Assembly (NCBI RefSeq): GCF_003590145.2
Contig: NZ_CP060436.1
Location: forward strand, 2,981,001 to 3,045,000
Origin: Pseudooceanicola algae
GTDB lineage: Bacteria; Pseudomonadota; Alphaproteobacteria; Rhodobacterales; Rhodobacteraceae
Reading direction: 5' to 3'
DNA length: 64,000 nucleotides
This document shows, piece after piece, positions 8,549 through 16,132 of the stretch. The notes under the pieces are model-generated. The model was not told the origin of the DNA. It saw only the letters and a program-made list of their open reading frames with translations, and did not search any database. Positions within the stretch are counted from its first letter, which is position 1, and every line of letters starts with the position of its first letter. The translations under genes were made by a program, and so were the position numbers.

Positions 8549-8585
8549 CCCCCGGCGCCGGCCTCTCCCCCCCATGCGCCGGGGG
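8549..8585 (+). terminator. intercistronic hairpin between the two binding-protein genes
   Basis: CCCCCGGCGC (8549-8558) pairs perfectly with GCGCCGGGGG (8576-8585) around a 17-base loop. Hairpins directly after a binding-protein gene often stabilise its mRNA or partly stop transcription so that the binding protein is made in excess over the membrane components. No T run follows, so a full terminator is unlikely. Confidence 0.45.
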
Positions 8586-8623
8586 CTGATTTCCCCCATT
8601 TCATCTGAACGGAAGGATCCATC

Positions 8624-9649
8624 ATGGACCGCCGCAAATTCCTTGCCGGGACCGCCGGCCTGACTGCTGGACTGACTGCCACCACGATGATGCCCCGTCT
8701 GTCCCTTGCCGCTGATACGACCGCGCTGACGGCGCAGTTCGGCTGGATCGCCAACGTGGAATACGGCGACCATTTCATCGCGCTGGAAAACGGCTTTTTC
8801 GCCGAAGACGATCTGGAGGTCGAGATCAGCGCCGGGGGCCCGAATGCGCCCAACCCGCTGACCATGGTATCGGCCGGGACCGCGCAGATCGGCTATGCCA
8901 GCTGGCTGCCCTTCCTTGATGCGGTGAGTCAGGGCAACGACTTCGTGCTGATCGCCGCGCGTTTCCAGCAATCGCCCCTGGGCATCATATCCATGGCGAA
9001 GAAGCCGATCCTGACCGCCGAGGACATTGTGGGCAGTCGCATCCTGCTGCAGGGCGCGTCCGAGGAAACCGCCATCCAGGCGACCCTTGGCCTGAATGGG
9101 ATCTCGGGCGAATTCACCGCCGTTCCGGCCGGCTTTTCACCTGAACCGCTGCTGGCGGGGGATGGCGACGGCTATACCGCCTTTGCGACCAACCAGGTCA
9201 TCACGATGGAAACGATGGGCCTTGAGCGCGACAAGGACTTCTTCTTCAAGACCTTCGATGAACTCGGCTTCCCCGGCTATGCGGGCATCGCCTTTGTCGA
9301 ACGCAAGTTCCTGGAGGCCAACCGCGATGCGCTGGTGGCCTATACCGCCGGGCTGATGAAGGCCTGGAAGGTCAGCTACGACGATCCCGCCTATGCGGCC
9401 AGGCTGGCGGTCGAGACATACGGGCGCGACTACGGGCTGGATCTGGATCAGCAGACCCGCCAGAACACCGCACAGATCGATTTCGTCTTCCCCGGCATGG
9501 ATGCAGACTATCCGCTGTTCACGCTCGACAAGGCCAAGATGAGCGGGATCATGTATGACGCCGCCCGCGCCACGGGCCGCACGGATCTGCCCGACATCGA
9601 CAGCATCGTCGATACCTCGATCGTCGAAGACGCGAGGAAGATGCTGTGA
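8624..9649 (+). CDS. ABC transporter substrate-binding protein, NMT1/THI5-like (second of tandem pair), Tat signal
   Basis: Second periplasmic binding protein of the NMT1/THI5 type, 341 residues. The N-terminus MDRRKFLAGTAG is a classical twin-arginine signal followed by a hydrophobic stretch and ending near SLAADT, so export through Tat is likely. 'GFFAEDDLEVEISAGGPN' and 'AGFSPEPLLAGDGDGYTAF' parallel the preceding gene, whose own signal is also Tat-like. GGAAGGATC before the ATG is a good ribosome site. Its stop overlaps the GTG of the deaminase gene. Two diverged binding proteins for one ATPase and two permeases suggest two ligand specificities. Confidence 0.85.
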   Translation: MDRRKFLAGTAGLTAGLTATTMMPRLSLAADTTALTAQFGWIANVEYGDHFIALENGFFAEDDLEVEISAGGPNAPNPLTMVSAGTAQIGYASWLPFLDAVSQGNDFVLIAARFQQSPLGIISMAKKPILTAEDIVGSRILLQGASEETAIQATLGLNGISGEFTAVPAGFSPEPLLAGDGDGYTAFATNQVITMETMGLERDKDFFFKTFDELGFPGYAGIAFVERKFLEANRDALVAYTAGLMKAWKVSYDDPAYAARLAVETYGRDYGLDLDQQTRQNTAQIDFVFPGMDADYPLFTLDKAKMSGIMYDAARATGRTDLPDIDSIVDTSIVEDARKML

Positions 9650-11043
9650 GCGACGGAACGACCAGGGCACCGCAGAAGGTCGATATCCTGATCCGTCACG
9701 CCGACGTGGTCACGATGGACGCCGAAGGCACCGTCATTTCCGACGGGGCCATCGCGGTGGACAAGGGGCACATCGTCTGGATCGGCAAGACCGACGCGGC
9801 GAACTTCATCGCCGCCGAGATCCTCGATGGCACCGACAAGATCGTCCTGCCGGGCCTGATCGACGCGCATTTCCACACCGGCCAGCAATTGCTGCGCGGC
9901 AAGCTGCAACAGATCGGGCGGACCCGCCCGCTGAAGCTGCCGGTCTGGAAGAACTACCTGATCCCCTGGGAAAGCTGCCTTGAACCAGAGGACGCCTATC
10001 TGTCGGGGCTGGTCGCCTATACCAACATGATCCAGGTCGGCACGACCTGCTTTGCCGAGGCGGGGGGCCCGCACCCCGACGAATTCGGCCGCGCGGCGAT
10101 GGATGTGGGCATTCGCGGCTTCATCAGCCAGTCAACCGTCAACCAGTCCGAAAACATCGGCGCCGAAGTCCCCGCGAACATGCTTCAGACCCATGACGAG
10201 GCGTTGGAAAAGAACACCGGTCTGGTGGATCGCTGGAAGGACAACGACCGGGTTTCGGCGTGGTTTTCCCTGCGCCAGGTCATCGTCTGCTCGCCCGAAC
10301 TGATCCGCGACATCGCCGCCGAGGCCGAGGCGCGGGACACCAAGATCCACACGCACCTTTGCGAAGGCAGCTACGAGATCGACTATACGACCGAGAAGTT
10401 CGGCAAGCGTCCGACAGAATGGCTCGAGGATATGGGGGTGCTGTCGCATCGCCTGCATTGCGCCCATTCGGTCATGCTTTCGCATCACGAGATGGATCTG
10501 TACGAGAAATACCGCCTGTCCTCCTGCCATTGCGCCTTTGGAAACTATTCCATCGGGGCGCATCGCCTGACCGAGATGTGGCATCGCGGCATGGACGTCG
10601 GTCTTGGCACCGACGGGCCGGGCGGCGGCGGCACCCTCGACATCTTCCAGGTGGCTCATACGGCGCATGCCGGGCAGCAGGCCGTCAACGCGGCTGCCTT
10701 CCACTGGCGCGAACCGATCTCCTTCCAGGAGCTTTTGCGCGTGGCCACCGTGGGCGGGGCGCGGGCGCTTGGCATCTTTGACGCCGTGGGATCGCTGGAG
10801 GTCGGCAAGAAGGCCGATATCCTGTTGGCAGACGCCAGCCAGATGGACGCCGCGCCGCATTACGACCCGCTGTTCACCGCCTCCAACGTGCTGGTCGGAC
10901 GCGACGTGGAAACCGTCATCATCGACGGGGCCATCACCATGCGCGACCGCCAGATGGTCAATGTCGATACCGACCGGATCAAGGCAAAGCTGCGCGAACG
11001 CCTGCCCGTGATCACTGAAAAGTTCGACCGGCTGACCGCCTGA
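9646..11043 (+). CDS. TRZ/ATZ-type amidohydrolase, probable nucleobase or nucleoside deaminase
   Basis: Metal-dependent amidohydrolase of 465 residues in the TRZ/ATZ family, which includes cytosine, guanine, 8-oxoguanine and adenosine-type deaminases and some s-triazine hydrolases. Metal ligands are in place: HFHTGQ near residue 76 (H-x-H), HTHLCEG in the middle, HCAHSVMLS, and GTDGPGGGGTLD late (Asp). The start is a GTG that overlaps the stop of the preceding gene as GTGA, giving translational coupling. Placed between transporter binding proteins and the ATPase/permeases, it would act on the imported compound in the cytoplasm, releasing ammonium. The precise substrate cannot be read from the sequence. 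Confidence 0.85.
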   Translation: MSDGTTRAPQKVDILIRHADVVTMDAEGTVISDGAIAVDKGHIVWIGKTDAANFIAAEILDGTDKIVLPGLIDAHFHTGQQLLRGKLQQIGRTRPLKLPVWKNYLIPWESCLEPEDAYLSGLVAYTNMIQVGTTCFAEAGGPHPDEFGRAAMDVGIRGFISQSTVNQSENIGAEVPANMLQTHDEALEKNTGLVDRWKDNDRVSAWFSLRQVIVCSPELIRDIAAEAEARDTKIHTHLCEGSYEIDYTTEKFGKRPTEWLEDMGVLSHRLHCAHSVMLSHHEMDLYEKYRLSSCHCAFGNYSIGAHRLTEMWHRGMDVGLGTDGPGGGGTLDIFQVAHTAHAGQQAVNAAAFHWREPISFQELLRVATVGGARALGIFDAVGSLEVGKKADILLADASQMDAAPHYDPLFTASNVLVGRDVETVIIDGAITMRDRQMVNVDTDRIKAKLRERLPVITEKFDRLTA

Positions 11044-11088
11044 ACCCGTCCCGAGAGAGACCCCGAGAAAAGAGATGAGCCTGACCCA

Positions 11089-11859
11089 ATGAGCAAGGAT
11101 ACCGCCATTCATGTCGATCACGTCGGCATGGTCTTCACTCTTGACGACGGGACCGAGCTGACGGCCGTCAAGGATGTCGATCTTCGCATCGGCAAGGGCG
11201 AATTCGTCGCCCTTCTGGGCCCCTCGGGCTGTGGCAAGTCGACGATCCTGCGGCTGGTCGCGGCGCTGGAAAAACCCAGCCTTGGCCAGGTGCTGATCGA
11301 AGGCCAGGCCCCCGCGCAACTGTCAAAGGCGCACCGGCTGGGCGTGGCCTTTCAGGATCATGCCCTGCTGCCCTGGCTCAGCGTGCGCGACAACGTCTGC
11401 CTGCCCTACAAGGTCGCCGGCAAGAAGGCCGACATGGCGCGGATCGACTATCTGCTGGACCTGGTCGGGCTGGCGAAATTCGCCGGCGCCCGGCCCAGCC
11501 AGCTGTCGGGGGGGATGCGGCAGCGGGCCTCGATCGCGCGGGCGCTGGTGCTGCGGCCCGATGTGCTGTTGCTGGATGAACCCTTTGGCGCGCTCGACGC
11601 GGTGACGCGGCGGCACATGAACGTCGAATTGCAGCGCATCTGGGCCGAGGACGAGGTGACGACGCTGCTGGTGACCCATTCGGTCGAAGAGGCGCTGTTC
11701 CTTGCCGACCGCGTGATCGTCATGACCGGCCGACCCGGCACCATCGGGATGGAGATGAAGATCCCCTTCGCCCGCCCGCGGGACCCATCGATCCAGCGCA
11801 CGCCCGATTTCCACGCGCTGGCCGACAAGCTGACCCTCGCGCTGGAGCCGGAGGCATGA
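11089..11859 (+). CDS. ABC transporter ATP-binding protein (NitT/TauT type)
   Basis: ATPase subunit of 256 residues for the importer encoded around it. Walker A is GPSGCGKST, the signature is LSGGMRQRASIARAL, Walker B is VLLLDEPFGALD, and the switch His is in LLVTHSVEEALFLADR. It resembles the SsuB/TauB/ThiZ group. A five-codon frame (ATG at 11075, MSLTQ, stop TGA at 11090-11092) overlaps its ATG in ATGA fashion and could couple its translation. Its own stop overlaps the next permease start by four bases. Confidence 0.93.
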   Translation: MSKDTAIHVDHVGMVFTLDDGTELTAVKDVDLRIGKGEFVALLGPSGCGKSTILRLVAALEKPSLGQVLIEGQAPAQLSKAHRLGVAFQDHALLPWLSVRDNVCLPYKVAGKKADMARIDYLLDLVGLAKFAGARPSQLSGGMRQRASIARALVLRPDVLLLDEPFGALDAVTRRHMNVELQRIWAEDEVTTLLVTHSVEEALFLADRVIVMTGRPGTIGMEMKIPFARPRDPSIQRTPDFHALADKLTLALEPEA

Positions 11860-12614
11860 AGCTGACCCGCCACCAGATGCAGGACCTGGCCCTGGGCATC
11901 ATCGGCATCCTGCTGTTCCTCATCGGCTGGGAGATGATCGGCTATTACAAGCTGGCCGGGCTGACCTGGCCGCGCTTTTCCACGGTGATGGCCTATCTGT
12001 TCGATCCCTCGCGGCGCGGGCTGTTCGGGCGGGCCATGGCCTCGTCGTTCTCCATGATCCTGGGGGGCTATGTGCTTGGCTTCGTGATCGGGCTGGGGGC
12101 CGCGATGCTGTCCTATCTGGTCAAGCCCCTGCAGCCGGGGGTGGATCGGCTGGCCTCGACCATCAATGCCATTCCGCCGATCGCGCTGGCACCGCTGTTC
12201 ATCGTGCTGCTGTCGCGGGATGTGACCGGCATGGCCATCGCCACGATCAACGTCTTCTTCGTGATCTATGTCGCGGCGACATCGGGTCTTGAGCGCAGCC
12301 GCCAGAACCACCGGGACCTTTTCGCGGTGCTTGGCGCCAGCCGGGTCAAACGGCTGATCCGGCTGGATCTGCCCGCCGCGCTGCCTTCCATCGTGTCGGG
12401 GATGAAATATGCCACGCCGGCCGCCTTCATCGGCGCGATCCTGGGCGAATGGTTCGGAGCCTCGCGCGGGCTGGGCCTGCTGATGGTCTCGGCCATGCAG
12501 AATTTCCAGATCCCGCTGTTGTGGAGCGCGGTCTTCATCGCCTCGGCGGCCTCGCTGATCGTTTTCGGGCTGATGTCGCTGCTTGAACGGTTCGTCCACG
12601 GGAGGTTCTCATGA
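11856..12614 (+). CDS. ABC transporter permease (NitT/TauT type)
   Basis: Inner-membrane permease of 252 residues with about six membrane helices and the BPD-type EAA loop visible around 'FAVLGASRVKRLIRLDLPAALPS'. It overlaps the ATPase stop by ATGA and the next permease start by ATGA, so three genes are translationally chained. With the following gene it would form the heterodimeric channel of the nucleobase-type importer. Confidence 0.9.
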   Translation: MKLTRHQMQDLALGIIGILLFLIGWEMIGYYKLAGLTWPRFSTVMAYLFDPSRRGLFGRAMASSFSMILGGYVLGFVIGLGAAMLSYLVKPLQPGVDRLASTINAIPPIALAPLFIVLLSRDVTGMAIATINVFFVIYVAATSGLERSRQNHRDLFAVLGASRVKRLIRLDLPAALPSIVSGMKYATPAAFIGAILGEWFGASRGLGLLMVSAMQNFQIPLLWSAVFIASAASLIVFGLMSLLERFVHGRFS

Positions 12615-13375
12615 CCCATCGCAGCATCGGGCAACGCAGCATCGGGTTCCTTGGCAAATACTGGGGCATCATCGGAGTGCTGCTGCTGTGGCAGGGGTGG
12701 ATCTGGGTCAAGGACCTGAACGCCATCGTCATGCCGCAGCCCTTTGACGTGGTGAAGGATCTGGTGACCCATCCGGGGATCTATATCTCCAACGCCGCGC
12801 TGACGCTGACGCTGGCGGCCCTTGGGCTGGTGCTGGGCATGGCGCTTGGCACGCTGATCGCCGTGCTGGCCTGGACATCGCGCCTGCTGTCGGGGGTTTT
12901 GATCCCGCTCGGGCTGATCTTTTCCTCGGTGCCGGTGGTGGCCCTGATCCCGATCCTGGCCCGCCTGCTGGGCTATGACGTCAAGACGGTGCTGGCCATC
13001 GTGGTCATCATCAGCTTCTTCCCGGCCTTCGTCTTTACCTCGGCCGGACTGCGCGCCCTGCCCGCCGGCTCGGACGACCTGTTCAGGGTCTTCGGCGCCT
13101 CGCCCTGGCAACGGTTCGTCCGGCTGGTGCTGCCATCCGCCGTGCCGTCCTGGATGATCGCCCTGCGCCTGTCCGCCCCGCCTGCCGTGCTGTCGGCCAT
13201 GGTGGCCGAGTTCCTGATGGGGACCTCCGGTCTTGGTTACATGTTCCGCCAGAGCGCTGCGGATTTCCAGACCGACCGCGCCTTTGGCACCTCGGTCGTG
13301 GCCACCGCCATATCCGTCCTGTGTTTCACCCTTGCGACGCTGGCCGAGCGCCGCGTCAACGCCCGCTGGAGCTGA
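12611..13375 (+). CDS. ABC transporter permease (NitT/TauT type), second
   Basis: Second permease of 254 residues, homologous to the preceding one, with its EAA loop at 'FRVFGASPWQRFVRLVLPSAVPS'. Start overlaps the upstream stop by four bases. The pair, the ATPase and the two binding proteins make a complete importer. The cupin gene begins three bases after its stop. Confidence 0.9.
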   Translation: MTHRSIGQRSIGFLGKYWGIIGVLLLWQGWIWVKDLNAIVMPQPFDVVKDLVTHPGIYISNAALTLTLAALGLVLGMALGTLIAVLAWTSRLLSGVLIPLGLIFSSVPVVALIPILARLLGYDVKTVLAIVVIISFFPAFVFTSAGLRALPAGSDDLFRVFGASPWQRFVRLVLPSAVPSWMIALRLSAPPAVLSAMVAEFLMGTSGLGYMFRQSAADFQTDRAFGTSVVATAISVLCFTLATLAERRVNARWS

Positions 13376-13378
13376 CAA

Positions 13379-13669
13379 ATGTCCCAATTCATCCCCGCCG
13401 ACGTCATCCAATACGAAGACAACGACAAGGTGCGGGTGACGCGCTACACCTTCCCGCCCATGGGCGAGACGGGGTGGCATACCCATGAGTTTCCCTATGT
13501 CGTCACCCCGACGATCAGCGGGACGCTCACCATGATCGACGCCGAGGGCAATCGTACTTCCTACGATATCACCGCCGGAGTGGCCTATTTCCGCACCTGC
13601 GGAGTCAGCCACAATGTCGTCAACCTGACCGACGAAACCGTGGAATTCGTAGAAATGGAAATCAAATGA
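13379..13669 (+). CDS. small cupin-domain protein
   Basis: A 96-residue single cupin barrel. Metal-binding motif 1 is recognisable as GWHTHEFPY and a late His lies in 'CGVSHNVVN'. Cupins of this size are often metal enzymes or small-molecule binders, and no function can be assigned. It follows the second permease by three bases and overlaps the next gene as ATGA, so it is clearly part of the importer operon and may handle an intermediate of base catabolism. Confidence 0.8.
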   Translation: MSQFIPADVIQYEDNDKVRVTRYTFPPMGETGWHTHEFPYVVTPTISGTLTMIDAEGNRTSYDITAGVAYFRTCGVSHNVVNLTDETVEFVEMEIK

Positions 13670-14244
13670 AGATCACCCTTCCCGCCGATCCCTGGCAGCG
13701 CGTGCGCACCCATCATGACGTGCCCGCCGACGAAGTCATCTCGGGCCTGCAAAAGTCCCTGCGCCGGGGGCTTAGTGAAACCGCCCTGTTGCTGGCCTAT
13801 GAAATGTTCCTGACCTCCGTCCAGATGGAGGAAATGCTCTGGTCCCGTCTGCAGGTCATCGCGGTCGAGGACGTGGGGTTGGGCCACCCGATGCTGCCCG
13901 TGCTGGTCGAGACCTGCTATCAGCAGCATCTGCGCATCCCGCGCCCGCTGCACGACCGGTTCCTGTTCGCCGCCCATGCGGTGCGCCTGATCGCGGATGC
14001 GCCCAAGGACCGGACCAGCGACGACATGGCGAATTTCGCCAAGCTGGAACTGAGCGTGCGCGACAAGGCCCCCGAGGTCCCCGATTTCGCCATCGACATG
14101 CACACGAAACGCGGCTGGGAAATGGGCCGTGGCTATGAGCATTTCATGACCGAGGCCAGCAAGGTGAACAACGAGGTCACCGATCGCGATCTGACCTTCC
14201 GTGCGAAACTTCTTGAGGCAATCGAGGCGGGCGAGCTTTCCTGA
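13666..14244 (+). CDS. orphan protein resembling the C-terminal collar domain of RarA/MgsA
   Basis: A 192-residue protein without a membrane segment or signal. Residues about 22-70 read like the conserved C-terminal region of the RarA/MgsA clamp-loader family: 'VISGLQKSLRRG', an Ala-Leu-rich helix, then 'RLQVIAVEDVGLGHP', matching the family pattern of an ISAL-KS-RG start and an A-EDVG-DP end. The AAA+ ATPase part is absent. In RarA this domain mediates tetramer formation; what it does alone is unknown. Its gene overlaps the cupin by ATGA and lies in a nucleobase import operon, so a metabolic or regulatory job is more likely than a replication one. The similarity is by eye from memory, not from a search. 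Confidence 0.6.
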   Translation: MKITLPADPWQRVRTHHDVPADEVISGLQKSLRRGLSETALLLAYEMFLTSVQMEEMLWSRLQVIAVEDVGLGHPMLPVLVETCYQQHLRIPRPLHDRFLFAAHAVRLIADAPKDRTSDDMANFAKLELSVRDKAPEVPDFAIDMHTKRGWEMGRGYEHFMTEASKVNNEVTDRDLTFRAKLLEAIEAGELS

Positions 14245-14281
14245 GCCGCCTCGCAACACTGCCAAACCCCGGAGATTGCAC

Positions 14282-14839
14282 ATGAAAGTCTACCTAGCGG
14301 GTCCGGAGGTCTTCTATGCGGACTTCGCGGCCCTGTCGGACCGGCGCAAGGCGCTGGCCCGTGCCGCCGGTTTCACCCCCAGCGGTCCCGGATCGGATCA
14401 GGACAAGCTGGACGATGCAGAGATCACCGGCCTGTCCATCTATCGCAACAACCTGCAGATGATGCAGGGCGCCGACCTTTGCATCGCGAACCTGACCCCG
14501 TTTCGCGGGCCGGCTGCCGATCCCGGCACTGTCTGGGAAATGGGCTACCTGACCGGCCGTGGCATCCCTGTCTTTGCCTTTTCCTTCGAGCCCCGCGATT
14601 ACCGCGACCGGATCGAGGCCTGGGCAGGCGAGACCGCCACGGAGGCCGGGGATGGCCTGCTGCGCCTGTCCGATGGAATCATGGTCGAAAACCACGGCAT
14701 GTCGGACAACCTGATGATGGAAGGGTCGCTGATGGATGCCGGCACGCCCTTCGTGCGCGCTGCCCCCGGTGAAACCGAGGACAGCGTGTTGAAACGGGTG
14801 TTTGCCCTGGCCGCTGAAACCCTCGGCGTGAGTGCCTGA
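14282..14839 (+). CDS. nucleoside 2-deoxyribosyltransferase family protein
   Basis: Enzyme of 185 residues in the nucleoside 2-deoxyribosyltransferase family, which swaps or releases the base of a 2'-deoxynucleoside. It opens with the typical KVYLAGPEVF, has 'ADLCIANLTPFRGPAADPGT' (Asn, Asp) and then WEMGY, whose Glu (residue 86) aligns with the nucleophile. The ATG at 14282 follows CCGGAGA; the frame is open 81 bases further up but overlaps the previous gene without a ribosome site. As last gene of the operon it would process deoxynucleosides beside the deaminase; some members act instead on nucleotide or effector substrates. Confidence 0.85.
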   Translation: MKVYLAGPEVFYADFAALSDRRKALARAAGFTPSGPGSDQDKLDDAEITGLSIYRNNLQMMQGADLCIANLTPFRGPAADPGTVWEMGYLTGRGIPVFAFSFEPRDYRDRIEAWAGETATEAGDGLLRLSDGIMVENHGMSDNLMMEGSLMDAGTPFVRAAPGETEDSVLKRVFALAAETLGVSA

Positions 14840-14881
14840 CCACCGGGCTTGATGACTGAGCCCAATTGAAAGGGCCGCGCT

Positions 14882-15751
14882 TCAAAATCTGTAGCGCGGC
14901 TCGACCAGACCGGTGATGCCGAGGCCGGTGATGGTAAAGACCGCCCCGCCTTCGACCGCGTCGCGGGGCTGGTCCGGGGACAGTGGCCGACCCATCGAGG
15001 TCACGTAAAGGATATCCATCTCCGGTCCGCCGAAGGTCAGGCTGGTGATATGGCGTACGGGCATGTCGAGACGCAAAAGCTCCTCTCCCTCCGGCGACAG
15101 GCGCAGGATCTGACCAATCCCCGTCAACACCCACCAGATGCAGCCCTCGGCATCGACGGTCGCCCCGTCCAGCTGCCCCGCACCCAGCCGCGCCAGCACA
15201 TGCGGGGCCGGAAGCGCGCCATCGTCTTCACCGTAGTCAAAGCGCAGGATCTCCGGCCGCGTGGTATCGGCGAAATACAAGCTGGCGCCATCGGGGGAAA
15301 AGCAGGGTCCATTGCTGAGCGTGAAACCCGTGCGCAGCGTCTCGACCCGGCCCCGGTCCATCCGGTAAAGCGCGGCATCAGGGGTGCTGCCCTCGACATT
15401 CATCGAGCCGAAGACGAAGCGTCCCCGCCGGTCGACCTTGCCATCGTTCAGGGTATGGCCGGGGAAATCGGGTTCCGGGTCCGCAATCAGCTCGGCCTTG
15501 CCGGTGGCGAAATCGAACAGGTGCACGCCATTGCGCATGGCCAGTATCGCGCGCCCGTCCTCGCAAAGCGCCATGGAGCCGACGCTGGCCTCAAGGTCCC
15601 AGGCGCGCAGGGTGTCGCCGCGCTGCGAACAGCGAAAGATCCGCCGCCCCAGGCTGTCGACCCAGAAAAGCCGTTCCGTCACCGCGTCCCAGACCGGGCT
15701 TTCGCCGAGGGTCGGGCGGGTATTGGCGAGGATGCCGATCTGCGGTGTCAT
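14882..15751 (-). CDS. SMP-30/gluconolactonase/LRE family protein
   Basis: A six-bladed beta-propeller of 289 residues in the SMP-30/gluconolactonase family. Expected divalent-metal ligands can be seen: Glu in LGESPVWD near residue 17, Asn in 'HTLNDGKVDRRGRF', Asn in SNGPCFSPDG, and Asp in the following blade. Members open sugar lactones such as gluconolactone, or act on other cyclic esters. It is convergent with the deoxyribosyltransferase gene, with only 42 bases between stops, and divergent from the BMP operon. A role with ribose or deoxyribose-derived lactones is conceivable but unproven. Confidence 0.85.
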   Translation of the reverse strand: MTPQIGILANTRPTLGESPVWDAVTERLFWVDSLGRRIFRCSQRGDTLRAWDLEASVGSMALCEDGRAILAMRNGVHLFDFATGKAELIADPEPDFPGHTLNDGKVDRRGRFVFGSMNVEGSTPDAALYRMDRGRVETLRTGFTLSNGPCFSPDGASLYFADTTRPEILRFDYGEDDGALPAPHVLARLGAGQLDGATVDAEGCIWWVLTGIGQILRLSPEGEELLRLDMPVRHITSLTFGGPEMDILYVTSMGRPLSPDQPRDAVEGGAVFTITGLGITGLVEPRYRF

Positions 15752-16132
15752 AAAGGAAGTGCCATGGGTTGGATGCGCTCTGCCCCCCTTTCTATGTCAG
15801 CGGGTGGGGGAAGACGAGTTTCACAGGGAAATCAGGGGCTTTGCCGCGCTTTCCTGCCGGTTTTCGCGGCAGGGGAGGCTGCGCCGGGAAGTCGCCTGCC
15901 AAGGCGCCCTCGCAGGCTTCTGACCAGCCGGTCAGAAATTGCCTTGAAATAGAGCATTGCCGCTGCGCTGCCGCAGCCCGGCGATGGTGGCGGGTCAAGG
16001 CGTCTTGACGGGGCGGCGGGGCACGCGCCACATGGCTGGAACCGTCGCCGGGGCTTTGCCGGCGGCCAGAAGACACGCGAACGGACAAGCGCACCGGCAC
16101 CAGACCGGTCCAATCCACAGGGAGACTACCAT
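15752..16132. other. 381-base divergent control region
   Basis: No credible gene here. It separates the SMP-30 gene (minus) from the BMP operon (plus), holds a RutR-like palindrome at 15918-15937, and ends with a strong GGAGA ribosome site at 16121-16125 for the BMP gene. The remaining sequence is GC-rich and shows no clear sigma-70 promoter. Confidence 0.6.
15918..15937. promoter_or_regulatory. RutR-like palindromic operator upstream of BMP operon
   Basis: TTCTGACC (15918-15925) and GGTCAGAA (15930-15937) are a perfect inverted repeat with spacer AGCC. The core CTGACCAGCCGGTCAG closely matches the E. coli RutR consensus TTGACCAnnTGGTCAA as I remember it. RutR is a TetR-family sensor of pyrimidines and controls pyrimidine and purine metabolism genes, which fits a nucleoside-type importer downstream. 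No rutR gene is in the window. Confidence 0.55.

Noticed and set aside
8549-8585. True Rho-independent terminator between the two binding-protein genes
   Set aside because: Strong stem, but no T run, and the downstream genes lack another promoter that I can see; treated as an intercistronic hairpin.
7408-8865. 485-codon minus-strand frame across the two binding-protein genes
   Set aside because: Antisense of two clear Tat-exported binding proteins, with low-complexity GQR/RHG composition and no domain.
15792-16118. Possible small gene in the gap before the BMP operon
   Set aside because: Frames there are Arg/Pro-rich on both strands, overlap the operator palindrome and show no ribosome site.
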